From the NCBI GenBank assembly GCA_026398545.1, contig JAPLSR010000005.1, forward strand, positions 1 to 12,176: a stretch of 12,176 nucleotides of DNA, read 5' to 3'. Under the pieces are notes generated by a model. That model was not told the DNA's origin and ran no database searches. It was given only the letters and a program-made list of their open reading frames with translations. Positions 11,589 through 12,176 of the stretch are shown here, in pieces. The position numbers and the translations under genes were made by a program. The stretch comes from Candidatus Sumerlaeota bacterium (GTDB lineage: Bacteria; Sumerlaeota; Sumerlaeia; MWCT01). Position 1 is the stretch's first letter. Every line of letters begins with the position of its first letter.

Positions 11589-12176
11589 ATGTCTAAGAAG
11601 AAGAGGCACAAGCAACGCCCACCTGCGCCACCTTCAGGGCGCCCCGCATCCAGCGCTCCACAGATGCCAACCGTCGCACGGCGGGAAGAGTCCGGCTCTC
11701 CGCCTCGCGCCGCTGATTTAAGTTTACCAACCGTGAATCTCCAGTCTCTTGAATCCCGGAGCTTTGATGTTTACCAGAGGTTCAGCGCCTTTTGCCGCAT
11801 CATTGCGGCGCTGGGGTTGGGAAAGGGCGCGGCGGTCTTGGATATTGGTGGATATCCGGGCACATTGACAGATACCCTCACCGCAATTTTTCCCGACATC
11901 AAATGCACAACGCTGGATGTTATCCCCTGCGAAAGACCGGGCTATGTTGTCGGGTCGGCGACGGCATTGCCCTTTGAAGAGAAGAGTTTCGATGCGGTCA
12001 TCTCATCGGACACCCTTGAACATCTGCACTGCGACGTCAGGACGTCCGCTATCCATGAGATGATACGCATCAGCCGCCGCTGGGTTATAATCGGCGCACC
12101 GTTCAGAAGCCCATCCGTGGAATTTGCGGAAGAAAGGGTGAATGCCCTTTATCAGAGGTGTTTCATGAAACCATAC
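11589..12176 (+). CDS. Class I SAM-dependent methyltransferase, C-terminus cut by window end
   Basis: From ATG 11589 the frame is open for 196 codons to the window edge. Residues 1-45 are basic then Pro/Ala/Ser-rich and probably disordered. The Rossmann-type methyltransferase domain (Methyltransf_11-like) starts near residue 58: motif I VLDIGGYPG (83-91), acidic strand-2 end LDV (Asp110), GSATALPFEEKSFDAVISSD (122-141) and TLEHL (142-146). The segment WVIIGAPFRSPSVEFAEERV resembles methyltransferases in surface-glycan clusters. It should transfer a methyl group from SAM to a small molecule, sugar or lipid-linked glycan; the substrate is unknown. The SD AGGAG (11574-11578) lies in the last codons of the glycosyltransferase gene, and only four bases separate stop and start, so the two are almost certainly co-transcribed and perhaps translationally coupled. 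Confidence 0.9.
   Translation, partial: MSKKKRHKQRPPAPPSGRPASSAPQMPTVARREESGSPPRAADLSLPTVNLQSLESRSFDVYQRFSAFCRIIAALGLGKGAAVLDIGGYPGTLTDTLTAIFPDIKCTTLDVIPCERPGYVVGSATALPFEEKSFDAVISSDTLEHLHCDVRTSAIHEMIRISRRWVIIGAPFRSPSVEFAEERVNALYQRCFMKPY

Noticed and set aside
1..12176. CRISPR array, tRNA, rRNA, transposase, integrase or toxin-antitoxin pair
   Set aside because: No regular direct repeats with spacers, no cloverleaf or rRNA sequence, and no product with such motifs was seen. The repeats found are palindromic and scattered.

Overview
The window reads as chromosomal DNA from a bacterium, probably diderm and from an uncultivated lineage. Most starts have strong Shine-Dalgarno (SD) sequences, GC is moderate, and several genes encode secreted or cell-envelope proteins. 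The large first gene has the layout of secreted 'xanthan lyase / golvesin-type' proteins best known from Bacteroidetes, but the candidate promoters are of the -35/-10 (TTGACA/TATAAT-like) type rather than the Bacteroidetes type. I cannot name the phylum from sequence alone.

Layout. 1-157 (minus): 5' part of a small secreted protein leaving the window. 158-538: gene-free, AT-rich, with direct repeats, a palindrome, a nested inverted repeat and a promoter candidate. 539-3673 (+): 1044-aa secreted protein with a split Amidase_3-like catalytic domain, an inserted golvesin-like beta-sandwich, a fibronectin type III domain and a C-terminal alpha/beta domain. 3636-4331 (minus): SRAP-family DNA-protein crosslink protein (YedK/HMCES type), overlapping the previous gene tail to tail and apparently leaderless. 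4521-5162 (+): small secreted beta-rich protein. A terminator and a promoter lie back to back at 5345-5403. 5443-6534 (+): secreted protein with a copper-amine-oxidase-N-like domain and a thioredoxin-like domain lacking CxxC. 6590-8293 (+): nucleoside kinase with TGS and ThrRS-editing-like N-terminal domains. 8453-8878 (+): membrane-anchored SH3-like protein. 9001-9327 (+): thioredoxin with WCPPC. 9467-11584 (+): polytopic GT-C type glycosyltransferase with a C-terminal beta domain. 11589-12176 (+): SAM-dependent methyltransferase running off the right edge.

How the genes may fit together. The 5443/6590 pair and the 9467/11589 pair look like short transcription units. The GT-C/methyltransferase pair is typical of envelope glycan or protein glycosylation loci. 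The rest is a mix of envelope genes, redox-fold genes and housekeeping genes, with no defence island, integron, prophage, tRNA, rRNA or CRISPR array visible. The intergenic gaps are notable: at least four contain palindromic elements, some sharing short words (GATGCGCC; GCCTCAGGCGGAT), which suggests a dispersed palindromic repeat family. I found no clear new multi-gene system. The best leads are the split amidase, the leaderless SRAP gene, the CxxC-less thioredoxin-like protein and the palindromic repeats.
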